From the NCBI GenBank assembly GCA_045641625.1, contig JAZUHH010000061.1, positions 1-57,002 of the forward strand: 57,002 nucleotides of DNA, written 5' to 3'. The position numbers and the translations under genes are program-made. The DNA comes from UBA1723 sp045641625. GTDB taxonomy: Bacteria > Bacteroidota > Bacteroidia > Bacteroidales > Paludibacteraceae. This document shows positions 24,709 to 33,241 of the stretch, in pieces (within the stretch, counting starts at the first letter, position 1; each line of letters opens with the position of its first letter). The notes below the pieces were generated by a model that was given only the letters and a program-made list of their open reading frames with translations, ran no database searches and had not been told where the DNA came from.

Positions 24709-26772
24709 TTACTTGAATTTTAGAGCCAGACTCACATACAATGATCTGCCAGGATTTACAGTCGAATAATTCGAGTTCCAGTATGAATCATCAACCTTAT
24801 CGAATATGTTTTCAATTCCTATTCCCGGCTCGAGTGTGAATTTGTCCATAGTTATTGAATGGCGGGTGCTAAGATCCCACTGGCTATATCCGTCGGCATA
24901 TCCATAGGTACTGCTGAAGCGCTTTCCCTGGATATGTCCGTTTACCGACACGTTCAAATGGTACTTCTTCCATTCTTTGTCGTATGAAACATTGGCATTC
25001 CCGACATGACGGACAGACTTATCCACCTCTCCGTCAGTAAATGTATAGCCTCCGCCTATTGACAGACCAATTTTTGTAATGAACTTGACTGTCGAGCTGA
25101 AGCCCTTGAGCTGAGCCTCGTCGATATTGTCGCGCTGACGGATGGTTTTCCATTCCTTGTTTAGCTCTGCCAGTACCGGATCTGCGGCAATCTCCTCCTC
25201 GGTAAGTGTGCGGTAGTTGATCATGTCCTCTATCTTGTTCGAGAAACCTGTCAGGCTTATGTTCATCCACTTGTTCCCATACTCGGCATTAAGGGTCACA
25301 AACTGGTTCTTCTCAGGCTTCAACGATGAATTGTTTATTGTGTATCGACTGCTTGTCTTTGCCTGGTCTGTCGCATAGAGCTGGGAAAGAGTCGGAGTGC
25401 GATAGCCTCCGGCATAGCTTGCACGGATACGGAATCCACCGATATGATAGAAAAGCCCGATATTCGGAGTTACATGACTGCCGAAATTGGTATTATATGT
25501 GTAGCGAACTCCTGCGACAGCCTCCAACCCCTTCACGATACTCACTTCATCCTGTGCAAAGACATTGTAAGTGTTGGTAGTCTCTTTCGAGATATTGTCG
25601 CTTTCACTGTTCAATGACTCCTGCACAAACTCCAAACCTCCGTAGATTCTGTTCTTCTTCAAACGGAAAACACTTTTCATGGATTCGTTTACATAGTGAG
25701 TTCGCTTGCGTGTCTCGTCATAGGCCTCCTTCTCTTCAGTCTGCCAATAGTCGTACTTCGAGGAGAAATTATCGCACCATACATCCATATTGACACTTAT
25801 GCTGTCCGTTGGAAGCCAAGAGGCACCTCCTCCGTACCTGTAAGACCTGTGATGAAGGTCATAGGTATATGCAGGCTTGGCAGTGTATGTATATTTCACA
25901 TCACCGGTAGCTTTGTCAGTAGTCTTCTTTTGGGTAAAAGAGACGGCATTCTCCGGTCTTGCTGTCTCGTAATCATAATAGTCGCCCGTCAAATACATCT
26001 GACATCGGCTGTTGAAGGTCCACTCAAGCTTCTCGCTGAGATTATGGCTCTGGAAGCCTTGGGACATCGGGCGGCCATTCAGCTTCAGCACGCTTTGCTC
26101 GTTGCCCTCGCTGTCAGTTTCTATAAACTCCTGGTATTTGTTAACCTGCCAGTTGTCTGCCTTGCGGAAATTATAGGAAGAGAAGCTTGAGAACCTGCCT
26201 TTTGTCGCATCTACATTGACATCATGGGTAAGGCGTCCGTTGTTCATCACCTTCGTTTTCGCCGATGCGGCAACACTTTCCTTTGTCTCGTCAGTAATGA
26301 TGTTTATTACTCCGGCTATGGCATCGCTTCCGTACAAGGCACTTGCTGCCCCGCTCATTACCTCTATTCTCTTTACGTTGTCCAGGCTGATACGGGCCCA
26401 ACGGTCATCACCGCTGACACGCTTTCCATTGACCATTACAAGAAGGTAGTCGTCACTGACTCCGTTGAAATTCACGAAACTGCCCATTCCGTTGGTGTGC
26501 ATAGTAAGGCTTGGAGTCAGCTTGCCAAGCGCATCCTGAACGCTTGTAGCCTGAATGTCCTTGATCTCCTTGTCCGATATAACCTTTATCGCAACGGGGG
26601 AATTGTCAGCGGTGTGCATGGTGCCTGTTCCGGTTACGACAAGAGGATTAAGTTCCAGTGACTCGTTGGCACTTAGTCGGCTATCAATTGTTTCCAGACT
26701 GTCCGCCTGGGCAGATGCCACTAGCTGGAGACATAAAGTCATAACAGGTGTGAGTAATAGTGTCTTCATCAA
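24709..26772 (-). CDS. TonB-dependent outer-membrane receptor, BtuB-like (second of the operon)
   Basis: The product has 687 residues with a signal peptide (MMKTLLLTPVMTLCLQLVAS). A plug domain follows at about residues 45-165: LNPLVVTGTGTMHTADNSPV, ALYGSDAIAGVINIIT. A 22-strand barrel ends in the aromatic-type terminus RSLYVSLALKFK. There is no N-terminal carboxypeptidase-like domain. The position inside a B12 operon, between pduO and cbiH-cbiC, makes a corrinoid or cobalt substrate likely, although the sequence alone does not prove it. It overlaps pduO by 4 bp. Another receptor of the same class heads the operon (29723-31930). Confidence 0.9.
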   Translation of the reverse strand: MMKTLLLTPVMTLCLQLVASAQADSLETIDSRLSANESLELNPLVVTGTGTMHTADNSPVAIKVISDKEIKDIQATSVQDALGKLTPSLTMHTNGMGSFVNFNGVSDDYLLVMVNGKRVSGDDRWARISLDNVKRIEVMSGAASALYGSDAIAGVINIITDETKESVAASAKTKVMNNGRLTHDVNVDATKGRFSSFSSYNFRKADNWQVNKYQEFIETDSEGNEQSVLKLNGRPMSQGFQSHNLSEKLEWTFNSRCQMYLTGDYYDYETARPENAVSFTQKKTTDKATGDVKYTYTAKPAYTYDLHHRSYRYGGGASWLPTDSISVNMDVWCDNFSSKYDYWQTEEKEAYDETRKRTHYVNESMKSVFRLKKNRIYGGLEFVQESLNSESDNISKETTNTYNVFAQDEVSIVKGLEAVAGVRYTYNTNFGSHVTPNIGLFYHIGGFRIRASYAGGYRTPTLSQLYATDQAKTSSRYTINNSSLKPEKNQFVTLNAEYGNKWMNISLTGFSNKIEDMINYRTLTEEEIAADPVLAELNKEWKTIRQRDNIDEAQLKGFSSTVKFITKIGLSIGGGYTFTDGEVDKSVRHVGNANVSYDKEWKKYHLNVSVNGHIQGKRFSSTYGYADGYSQWDLSTRHSITMDKFTLEPGIGIENIFDKVDDSYWNSNYSTVNPGRSLYVSLALKFK

Positions 26773-27362
26773 TCTTTTTCGTTTTTTGACTCGTTATACA
26801 TCGTCGGCATTCCCGTTCTTCTCCAAATTTTTTCTTCTATTTTGTTGTCTGCATTCAATTTGCGCGCCAACACAAAGAAATAGTCACTAAGACGGTTGAC
26901 AAGAGCAAGCACGTTATCATCGACTACAGCACCGGACTCGGCAAGTCTAACGATATTTCTCTCGGCTCTGCGACAAACGGTGCGACAAACATGAGCGAAG
27001 CTCGCACCTCGTGAACCTCCTGGCACTACAAACATTTTAGCTGGTGGCACAAGAGTCTGCAGACGATCTATTTCCTTCTCTACTCCAAGAACCATTTCAG
27101 GAGTCACAATGTTACCCTCTCTAATTTCTTGCTTGGAATTATCAGTTGCCAGATAACCGCCCACAACAAAAAGCAACGATTGCACACCGGACAAGAATTT
27201 TGTATCGGCAGAGTCGGTGCAATAGGTTATGAGCAAGCCAACAAAAGAATTGAGCTCGTCAGTAGAGCCATAGCACTCTAACCTCACGCTTGCCTTGCTC
27301 ACCCGTATCTTGCCTACCAAAGAGGTTTCTCCCTTATCTCCGGTCTTTGTGTAAAGCCCCAT
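26769..27362 (-). CDS. pduO: PduO-type cob(I)alamin adenosyltransferase
   Basis: The 197-residue cytoplasmic enzyme transfers the adenosyl group of ATP to cob(I)alamin or cobinamide. The N-terminal ATP loop is YTKTGDKGETSLVGKIRVSK. GSTDELNSFVGL, RAERNIVRLAE and NRLSDYFFVLARKLN are conserved blocks of the family. The last residues (PTMYNESKNEKD) are read from a copy of the short TTGACTC repeat at 26786-26806, an added tail compared with the family core, which ends near RRTG. Its ATG lies on the stop of the BtuF gene, and its own stop overlaps the TonB receptor start. Confidence 0.95.
   Translation of the reverse strand: MGLYTKTGDKGETSLVGKIRVSKASVRLECYGSTDELNSFVGLLITYCTDSADTKFLSGVQSLLFVVGGYLATDNSKQEIREGNIVTPEMVLGVEKEIDRLQTLVPPAKMFVVPGGSRGASFAHVCRTVCRRAERNIVRLAESGAVVDDNVLALVNRLSDYFFVLARKLNADNKIEEKIWRRTGMPTMYNESKNEKD
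26786..26806. repeat. Short repeat encoding the pduO C-terminal tail
   Basis: TTGACTCGTTATACATCGTC followed by G matches the repeat core (TTGACTC, spacer, ATCGTCG). It lies within the last 35 bases of the pduO coding sequence. Confidence 0.55.
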
Positions 27363-28492
27363 TACTTGATCAGTTTGTAAAACTTGGGTTCATAATTAGG
27401 CAAAAGCTCTGGATGAAAAGCCTTTACAAAGTCAGCCAGGATATAATGAGGCTGAACTCCTCCCAACTCTCGATATGGAGTCTCGCTCAGATTGCAGAAC
27501 ACAACCTGCTTCTTCTTGAACGACTCCATCGAAGAATAGCGCTCATCTTCAGCTGCAAGGTCGCCAAGAGTAAACTCACCGTCATGGGCCCCATCAGTCT
27601 GCCAGAAGTCAGCCTTTAGTCCCTTGACATAGACAGTTTCGAAATCCTCGGTAACTCCACCGGACTCCTGGCTGTCTCCCATCACATATTCTGCTCCGGC
27701 ATCCTTGAAAATCTGCGCCATATAGCTTTTGCCTCCGACATAGTACCATCCGTCACGAATCTGGCGGCCGGATACAACAGTCGGCATTTTGTCTGTCTTG
27801 CTGTTGGCCACCTCTTCCTGCAGTTTCGAGTATTTGGCTTCGATATCCGCGAATACTGCATTCGCCCTGCGAGTCTCACCTGTCAGGATTCCGACAAGCT
27901 TGATCCACTCGGCCTGTCCCAATGGATCAGTCTCCTTGTATCCATGATGGGAGATCAAAGGGATTCCGGTCTCCTTCAAAACCTCGAAACCTCCGTGTTT
28001 GCTTGCAGAAACAAATATATAGTCAGGCTTGGACTCTAAGACAGATTCCAAGTCAAAATTTCCTTCCTTACCTATTTTTACTGTCTTCCCGTCTTTGATT
28101 TGCTCCTTCATTTTTGAGGAGAACAAATTTTTCAAGGAATTCATGCCTACAATTCTGTCCTCAAGACCTAGAATTTCAAAATTGCCCAGTTGAAGCGCAG
28201 TAGTGCATATAAATCTTTTTGAAGGACCGGAAACTACAAATTCCTCCTTCTTGCTCATCTTTGCATTCGGGTCTGGATTAGAGACTGTCACATGGACTCC
28301 ATCCGGCTGATAGCTGACCTTCAGACCCTTGGCATACTTTATCACTATAGTGTCGCTGAATTCATCACTGTGCGCCAACACAGAATCTGGCTGGGCAAAC
28401 AATTCGTCAGCAGAGCAGTTCACCTTGCTGTCCCTGTTGCTTCCGCAGGAACAAAGTCCTAGGACGGCAACTGCAAATAATAATTTCTTCAT
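27362..28492 (-). CDS. btuF: Periplasmic corrinoid/iron-type binding lipoprotein (BtuF-like)
   Basis: The product has 376 residues with a lipoprotein signal (MKKLLFAVAVLGLCSCGSNR, lipobox LCSC), so it is membrane-anchored. The mature part is a TroA/BtuF-type substrate-binding protein: ILGLEDRIVGMNSLKNLF, SVLESKPDYIFVSASKHGGF and a Glu in EWIKLVGILTGE. It would deliver corrinoid to the BtuC-BtuD pair encoded later in the operon. The stop codon shares its last base with the pduO start. A terminator-like hairpin (28507-28544) sits immediately upstream, between it and cbiK. Confidence 0.87.
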   Translation of the reverse strand: MKKLLFAVAVLGLCSCGSNRDSKVNCSADELFAQPDSVLAHSDEFSDTIVIKYAKGLKVSYQPDGVHVTVSNPDPNAKMSKKEEFVVSGPSKRFICTTALQLGNFEILGLEDRIVGMNSLKNLFSSKMKEQIKDGKTVKIGKEGNFDLESVLESKPDYIFVSASKHGGFEVLKETGIPLISHHGYKETDPLGQAEWIKLVGILTGETRRANAVFADIEAKYSKLQEEVANSKTDKMPTVVSGRQIRDGWYYVGGKSYMAQIFKDAGAEYVMGDSQESGGVTEDFETVYVKGLKADFWQTDGAHDGEFTLGDLAAEDERYSSMESFKKKQVVFCNLSETPYRELGGVQPHYILADFVKAFHPELLPNYEPKFYKLIK

Positions 28493-28493
28493 C

Positions 28494-28544
28494 TAAAAAA
28501 ACTCAAAATAGGGGAATCGACATTATTATGCCGATTTCCCTATT
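28494..28544 (-). terminator. Hairpin with U-tract between cbiK and btuF
   Basis: On the minus strand the arms AATAGGGAAATCGGCAT and ATGTCGATTCCCCTATT can form a 17-bp stem with one mismatch and one G-U pair around a 4-nt loop, followed by TTGAGTTTTTTT. It lies inside the otherwise tight operon, so it may partly terminate transcripts after cbiK and so set the ratio of uptake/chelatase genes to biosynthesis genes. Confidence 0.7.
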
Positions 28545-28558
28545 AAATTATAAACAAA

Positions 28559-28591
28559 TTGACTCACTTAGTTTTGTCAATATAAACATTT
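28559..28591. repeat. Modular repeat copy upstream of btuF
   Basis: TTGACTCACTTAGTTTTGTC followed by AATATAAACATT is a slightly diverged single copy of the repeat with the ATATAAACA tail, in the cbiK-btuF gap. Confidence 0.65.
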
Positions 28592-28623
28592 GGAACTTAA
28601 CTCTATGCAGAGTCATTTGAGCT

Positions 28624-29739
28624 TTACTCCTCAGGGTACATTGAATGGTAGGCATCCTCTAGGAAATCAGCATTCTTTGTATGCTCAATCCACACATTCA
28701 AAATGCCAGGGATCTCCAATAGTCCTGAAGGCTCGTTGTTTGCACCCAACGGAACATTTACTGTGTAATCGTTGTGAGAGAAATACTCGAACCAGCTGTC
28801 ATCCTCGCCATCCTCGTTGTTCCAGTATTCGTCACCCTTTCCTGCCATATCGTTGTGTGCGTGGTCTCCGGCAATAGACATCAAGCAATGAAGGTACATG
28901 TTGCCAGAAGTCTTGCCTGCGGCCTTCATATTCTCATGCACGTCATACTTGTATGTCTTCGGAGCATCTACTGTACCTACGAAGTAGTTGTCGCTATACT
29001 TCTGAAGGGCTGTCTCCAACTGAGAGTAGCGTATATTTGCCTTGAAAGCATCGTAGCTGTCAGGGTTACCGTGTCCCATAAATGCAACGACACCGTCTGC
29101 AGCCTCGCTCTTGCAAACGAAATCCAACTGCTTTGCAACCTCGTCAACATCATTTCCGTCTCCCTCGAAAGTGTTCAACAAAGGCATACCCAAGAAGATT
29201 GCCTTGTCCTCGTCAAGCTTTGCCAAATACTTGTCGTCAAGATGAGCCGAAGCTATGTAACCGTTGTTCATGAACTTCTTGACACATGACACTACGTTAG
29301 CAAACTCCTCGCCAGGGATAACCTGTAGGGACTGAACATAGATCTTGCCGTACTTAGCAGCACCAATGGCATGAAGCAGATAACGTGGCTCATAGTAGTC
29401 ACGAGACTCTCCGTTCTCTCCCGCACTTGCACGGTTGATGCAGATATCGGAAGAAAAGCAGACATATACATCTGCGTTAGGGAATGCAGACTCATACGCC
29501 TTCTTTGTTGCATCAAAGGCAGCAAAAGAATTGCTCCATGTAGATCCGAACGCAACCAGCAGAACCGCCTCGTTCTTGCCAGACTTTGCCTTTTGTTCTG
29601 CAACAGCCTTGTCGTTCACACTGTACTCAGAAACGATGTTCTGTACATTCTCCTTCTCATCATCCTTGTCACAAGAAGTGAATAATGACGCTACTGACAG
29701 AGTAGCCATCATAAACAATGATCTAATCTTCATTTTCAC
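28624..29739 (-). CDS. cbiK: Sirohydrochlorin cobaltochelatase CbiK, lipoprotein/periplasmic form
   Basis: The product has 371 residues. The N-terminus is a lipoprotein signal (residues 1-22, LFTSCDKDDEKE), unlike cytosolic Salmonella CbiK (about 264 residues). The chelatase core shows LLVAFGSTWSNSFAAFDATK, the metal-binding His in AFMGHGNPDSYDAF, and a His/Asp-rich block HCLMSIAGDHAHNDMAGKG. An insert of acidic residues (EYWNNEDGEDDSW) follows. CbiK inserts Co2+ into sirohydrochlorin to begin the anaerobic pathway. An exported form could instead serve metal or tetrapyrrole capture, as proposed for periplasmic CbiK of sulfate reducers. The stop of the TonB receptor gene overlaps its start by 17 bp. 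Confidence 0.9.
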   Translation of the reverse strand: MKMKIRSLFMMATLSVASLFTSCDKDDEKENVQNIVSEYSVNDKAVAEQKAKSGKNEAVLLVAFGSTWSNSFAAFDATKKAYESAFPNADVYVCFSSDICINRASAGENGESRDYYEPRYLLHAIGAAKYGKIYVQSLQVIPGEEFANVVSCVKKFMNNGYIASAHLDDKYLAKLDEDKAIFLGMPLLNTFEGDGNDVDEVAKQLDFVCKSEAADGVVAFMGHGNPDSYDAFKANIRYSQLETALQKYSDNYFVGTVDAPKTYKYDVHENMKAAGKTSGNMYLHCLMSIAGDHAHNDMAGKGDEYWNNEDGEDDSWFEYFSHNDYTVNVPLGANNEPSGLLEIPGILNVWIEHTKNADFLEDAYHSMYPEE

Positions 29740-31930
29740 TATTATTTTTAATTTCTTTTGAATTGTATGTCTTTAGCTTTTTGCCTTGGTTGAAGCGTAC
29801 CGAAAAACTTGCAAAAAGCTTGGTTCCGGAACTCTTTGTTCCCAGATGGTACGGATGCATCGTCCTATCGACGTAGTTGAATATGTTGTCAACTCCCAAT
29901 TCCGCACGATAGGACATCTTCTTTCCCTCCTTGCCGAAATCATGCGTCGTATTTAACCTGAACAGATGGTATGGCTTTCCGTTTCCGTTATTCTGGTAGT
30001 ATCGCGTACTGCTGCCTCGGCCGCTTAGGTTTACTCCCAGCTTGTACTTGGACTTGAATTTGTGGGAATAGATTGCTGAAGCACTCCACTTGTGATGCGC
30101 CATTCCGTCTATGGTTACCTCCTTCATCCTGTCGTGGTCCGAGTCGTACTGGTGCGCCTTTGTGTCAAGATAGCTGTATGAGGCCTTCAATGTAAAGTCC
30201 TTGTGAACCTTGTACGAGAAATTCAGGTCCTCGCCCCAAGTCATCGCGTCCTCCATATTCTTATACATTCGTGCCTGGACCTTTCCGCTTCCGTCTCCCA
30301 TGTACGCCATCTGGACAGACGCAGGTATCTCCTCCACAGGGACATTCACAAGAGCTATCATGTTGTCAAGCCTGTTTATGTATCCGGTCAAAGAGACTGT
30401 TACGGCCTTTCCACGATACTCGCCCGAGAGACTCCAGTAGTTGCTGGTCTGAGGATTCAGGTTCAGGTTTCCCATATTGAATATTGTACTGCTTCCCATA
30501 ACATGCAGGTAGCGGTAGTACATTTCCTTGACAGTGGGAGTCTTGAAGCCCTGGCTCCAGCCTAGACGAATGCGGAAATCTCCCAACGAGAACATGGTGC
30601 TCAACTTAGGAGTCAGCCTGAAACCGAACCCGTCGTTGACCACAAGCCTTAGTCCTGCTGTCAGGTTGAACCACTCTATCTTGTCGAACTCGTCCTGAAC
30701 ATAGGCTGCCGCAGTCCAGTCGCTTGCCGAACCGTTTACAGTCCTCAGCGGTGCGTTGAGATAGTCCCAACGGTACTCAAGTCCGCTGTTGATTGTGTTC
30801 TTGTGAGGAAGATGAAAGATTCCCTTTGTCTGCGCCATAATGCGCTGCTGGTCACTTTGCAGGTTCTTTTGGTCGGGATAGAACGGAACCGAGTACCACT
30901 CTCCGTTCATGTCGCCATACTCCTCTCCCTCAAGCTTCATGAATTCGTACGTGCGTGCAGTATATTTGTAATAGTAGTCGTGCAGATTCCAGTCTATATC
31001 AACTGTCAGCACATCATTCTTGTCTCCGTTCAAGTTCCATTTTCCTCCGCACGAGGCACTTGCGTTCCTATACATCAGGTTATATGTATAGACATCGCAG
31101 CTTGGATATTTTCCGTCAGTCGGACGGAATATGGTCTTGGTATAGTATGAGCCGTCAGCATACAGCTCCACATTCTTCTTGGGTGCGAAGGTCAGTCTTT
31201 CGGCAATCTGCCAGTTTGTGTATTCGTTGACAGTCTTGGTCTTGGTGTCCTCCAGGACCTTGCCCTCGGCAAACTGCCTTGCTGTGTTCTGCCAACCGTC
31301 CGTATGCTGCAGCTGAAAGTTCGTGTAGCTTGTAACCTTGCCTACTCCTACGTTTATTCCGTTGTGCTGGCGCAGGTCATTGTACATTCCGTACTTGGTG
31401 GTGTTCTCTATCTGCAGGCCTTCCTTTTCACGCTTCTTGGTGATGATGTTTATTACGCCTGCCATTGCGTCGCTTCCGTATAGGGCGGACTGAGCACCCT
31501 TGACAATCTCTATGCGCTCTATGTTGTGCGGGTCGATAAGGCCGAGATCATTCTCTCCGCCGACATCCCCATGCACACGCTTTCCGTCAATAAGTATAAG
31601 TATGTAGTTGTTGCCGAGACCGTTCAACTGCATCTGGCTTCCCATATCACCCTGGTCGAACGAGAACGAAGCAGTCAGACCGCTAATGATATCCTCTAGA
31701 GAACTGCCTCCGTAGCTGTCGAGCATTTTTCTTGTGATAACCTCTGTCTGCACGGGTGCATTTTTCAGAAGACGTTCAGTTCCGGTTCCAGTAACCACAA
31801 ACTCCTTTAGGACAACATCCTTTTCAGGATTCTGTCCATACAAAGGTCCTCCCTCCGCCATTACGGGCGCAAGAAAAGGACACAGTAAGCCCAACAGGGC
31901 AATATGTGCCGAATGACGATATGAATGCAT
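29723..31930 (-). CDS. TonB-dependent outer-membrane receptor heading the cobalamin operon
   Basis: The receptor has about 735 residues, starting at ATG 31930 (MHSYRHSAHIALLGLLCPFL). A GTG at 31966 would add 12 residues but lies closer to the riboswitch. The plug is at about 45-170 (LKEFVVTGTGTERLLKNAPV, ALYGSDAMAGVINIIT), followed by a 22-strand barrel ending LFASFSVRFNQGKKLK, so a short basic tail follows the normal terminal strand. It is the first gene after the cobalamin riboswitch, which makes B12, cobinamide or a cobalt complex the likely substrate. It overlaps cbiK by 17 bp. Confidence 0.9.
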   Translation of the reverse strand: MHSYRHSAHIALLGLLCPFLAPVMAEGGPLYGQNPEKDVVLKEFVVTGTGTERLLKNAPVQTEVITRKMLDSYGGSSLEDIISGLTASFSFDQGDMGSQMQLNGLGNNYILILIDGKRVHGDVGGENDLGLIDPHNIERIEIVKGAQSALYGSDAMAGVINIITKKREKEGLQIENTTKYGMYNDLRQHNGINVGVGKVTSYTNFQLQHTDGWQNTARQFAEGKVLEDTKTKTVNEYTNWQIAERLTFAPKKNVELYADGSYYTKTIFRPTDGKYPSCDVYTYNLMYRNASASCGGKWNLNGDKNDVLTVDIDWNLHDYYYKYTARTYEFMKLEGEEYGDMNGEWYSVPFYPDQKNLQSDQQRIMAQTKGIFHLPHKNTINSGLEYRWDYLNAPLRTVNGSASDWTAAAYVQDEFDKIEWFNLTAGLRLVVNDGFGFRLTPKLSTMFSLGDFRIRLGWSQGFKTPTVKEMYYRYLHVMGSSTIFNMGNLNLNPQTSNYWSLSGEYRGKAVTVSLTGYINRLDNMIALVNVPVEEIPASVQMAYMGDGSGKVQARMYKNMEDAMTWGEDLNFSYKVHKDFTLKASYSYLDTKAHQYDSDHDRMKEVTIDGMAHHKWSASAIYSHKFKSKYKLGVNLSGRGSSTRYYQNNGNGKPYHLFRLNTTHDFGKEGKKMSYRAELGVDNIFNYVDRTMHPYHLGTKSSGTKLFASFSVRFNQGKKLKTYNSKEIKNNSENED

Positions 31931-31974
31931 AAGTAAAATACCCCTATCCTGGGAGTTAGTTATCACTTAATTGG

Positions 31975-32142
31975 ATGAGGCAGGTATTCTGGCTTCCCCA
32001 GAGGCGGCGCCTTCCCGACACGATGATGTGTCAGTGACATATATGCCGACTCCGTTTTGCGGGGTAACAGCTGCAGGAACAGCTCAGGTCTTGCACCTGA
32101 TTCCCTTGCACACGACGCGTGTCGCGTTACCAAATCCGCCGC
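31975..32142 (-). ncRNA. Cobalamin riboswitch
   Basis: On the minus strand the leader contains the conserved pieces in order. First is GGGAATCAGGTGCAAGACCT with GCTGTTCCTGCAGCTGTTA (the GGTGMAA...CCGCAACTGT region). Next is CACTGACACATCATCGTGTC, then GGGAAGGCGCCGCC. Last is the B12 box GGAAGCCAGAATACCTGCC at 31997-31979. The first codon of the TonB receptor gene is about 45 nt after the B12 box, the usual spacing for translational or transcriptional control by adenosylcobalamin. It should repress the whole 22-kb unit when B12 is plentiful. Confidence 0.93.
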
Positions 32143-32149
32143 AAAGTTA
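32142..32149 (-). promoter_or_regulatory. -7 promoter element of the cobalamin operon
   Basis: The minus strand reads TAACTTTG, an exact TAnnTTTG match, directly before the GCGGCGG start of the riboswitch leader. A -33 element is not clear. Confidence 0.6.
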
Positions 32150-32399
32150 ATCATTTTTCTTCTGGCGTTCACTATCATGCCAAGTTTTTTTGTTGTAAAA
32201 CACATTTACGAAACAGTATTTAGACTGTCTCTGGGTGAAAAAAATCTTTTTGAACCATTAAGTTTCAGAATTTGATATTTGATTTTATAATTACTAAAAA
32301 TTCACTTTCATGTTTTTAGGATAAAAAACTTAGGGAGCTCAAAATGCCATCACCACTTGCTGATTCTTACGCCGGCATCAAGACTAAAAAACATATTTT

Positions 32400-32431
32400 A
32401 TTTTGAAATGTCATTTGAATGCCATACCTTT
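32400..32431 (+). promoter_or_regulatory. Promoter of the HD-domain gene
   Basis: TTTTG near 32401-32405 is followed after about 19 bp by TACCTTTA (32424-32431), a near match to the -33/-7 pattern, 26 bp before the ATG. The rest of 32160-32399 is AT-rich with no gene. Confidence 0.5.
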
Positions 32432-32457
32432 ACAAAATAATTTGAAACAGGAATATC

Positions 32458-32958
32458 ATGGACAAGATTAAGGAACTTTCCCTCGAGATGATCAAATATA
32501 ACTATGACGATCCCAAGAGAATACAGCACACAACCAAAGTTCATGCCTACGCCTCACTGATTGGGGCTGAAGAAGGTCTGGATCAGGAAACCCAGTTCAT
32601 CCTGGAAAGCGCAGCGCAGGTTCACGACATCGGCATCAGAGCCAGCGAAAAGAAATACGGCCACCAGAACGGAAAACTCCAGGAGCAGGAAGGACCTGCT
32701 GTGGCAAGAGATCTGCTAAACAGAATAGGTGGTTACACCGAAGCCCAGACAGGACGAATCTGCTGGCTTGTCGCCCATCACCACACCTATCACGCAAGTG
32801 ATGACTTGGACTACCAGATACTGATAGAGGCAGACTTTCTGGTCAATCTTTTCGAGGATAACGAATCCAAGAATGCAGTTCTCGCAGTACGGAAAAACAT
32901 ATTCAAAACCAAGAGCGGACTGAGAATTCTTGACGAAATGTTCGGATTAAACGGATAG
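32458..32958 (+). CDS. HD-domain metal-dependent phosphohydrolase
   Basis: The 166-residue cytosolic protein has the HD superfamily metal ligands: His in RIQHTTKVHAYASL, the HD pair in SAAQVHDIGIRASEKK, His in WLVAHHHTYHASDD, and Asp in ILIEADFLVNLFEDN. The length matches small stand-alone HD proteins of unknown substrate, possibly nucleotides. It starts a plus-strand group divergent from the B12 operon. The next gene begins after 4 bp, so the two are co-transcribed. Its biological substrate cannot be told from sequence. Confidence 0.85.
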   Translation: MDKIKELSLEMIKYNYDDPKRIQHTTKVHAYASLIGAEEGLDQETQFILESAAQVHDIGIRASEKKYGHQNGKLQEQEGPAVARDLLNRIGGYTEAQTGRICWLVAHHHTYHASDDLDYQILIEADFLVNLFEDNESKNAVLAVRKNIFKTKSGLRILDEMFGLNG

Positions 32959-32962
32959 CAGT

Positions 32963-33241
32963 ATGACACACGGACACGAAGTATTAGAGATGATGTTTGG
33001 CAACAGCTACTCGTCCCGCGAGGAACTTGTAAGCGCAATAGTTGCAAAATTTGGTGCAGACGAAAAGTTCTGCACCTGCAGCAGGGAAAACATGACTGCA
33101 GACGAGCTTGTAAGCTTCCTTGAGTCTAAAGGCAAGTTTATGTCAGCAGGGGAAAACGGCTTTACCGCAGACAGACAAAAGATGTGCGGCCATCATGAAA
33201 TAATGACAGCTGTCATGAAAGATCTGGAACTGTGTCTATAG
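32963..33241 (+). CDS. YecH family (DUF2492) small metal-binding protein
   Basis: The 92-residue protein has the family opening HGHEVLEMMFG and a central CTCSRENMTADELVSFLESK region, followed by MCGHHEIM. The conserved His and Cys residues (H3, H5, the C-x-C pair, and CGHH near residue 75) suggest metal binding, as inferred for YecH of Enterobacteria. No enzymatic role is known. It follows the HD gene by 4 bp and precedes a metal-type TonB receptor, which fits a role around metal handling. Confidence 0.8.
   Translation: MTHGHEVLEMMFGNSYSSREELVSAIVAKFGADEKFCTCSRENMTADELVSFLESKGKFMSAGENGFTADRQKMCGHHEIMTAVMKDLELCL

Noticed and set aside
31931..31966. GTG start for the first TonB receptor, 12 residues upstream
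   Set aside because: The ATG at 31930 directly begins a normal signal peptide; the extension ITNSQDRGILL adds nothing and lies in the riboswitch expression region.
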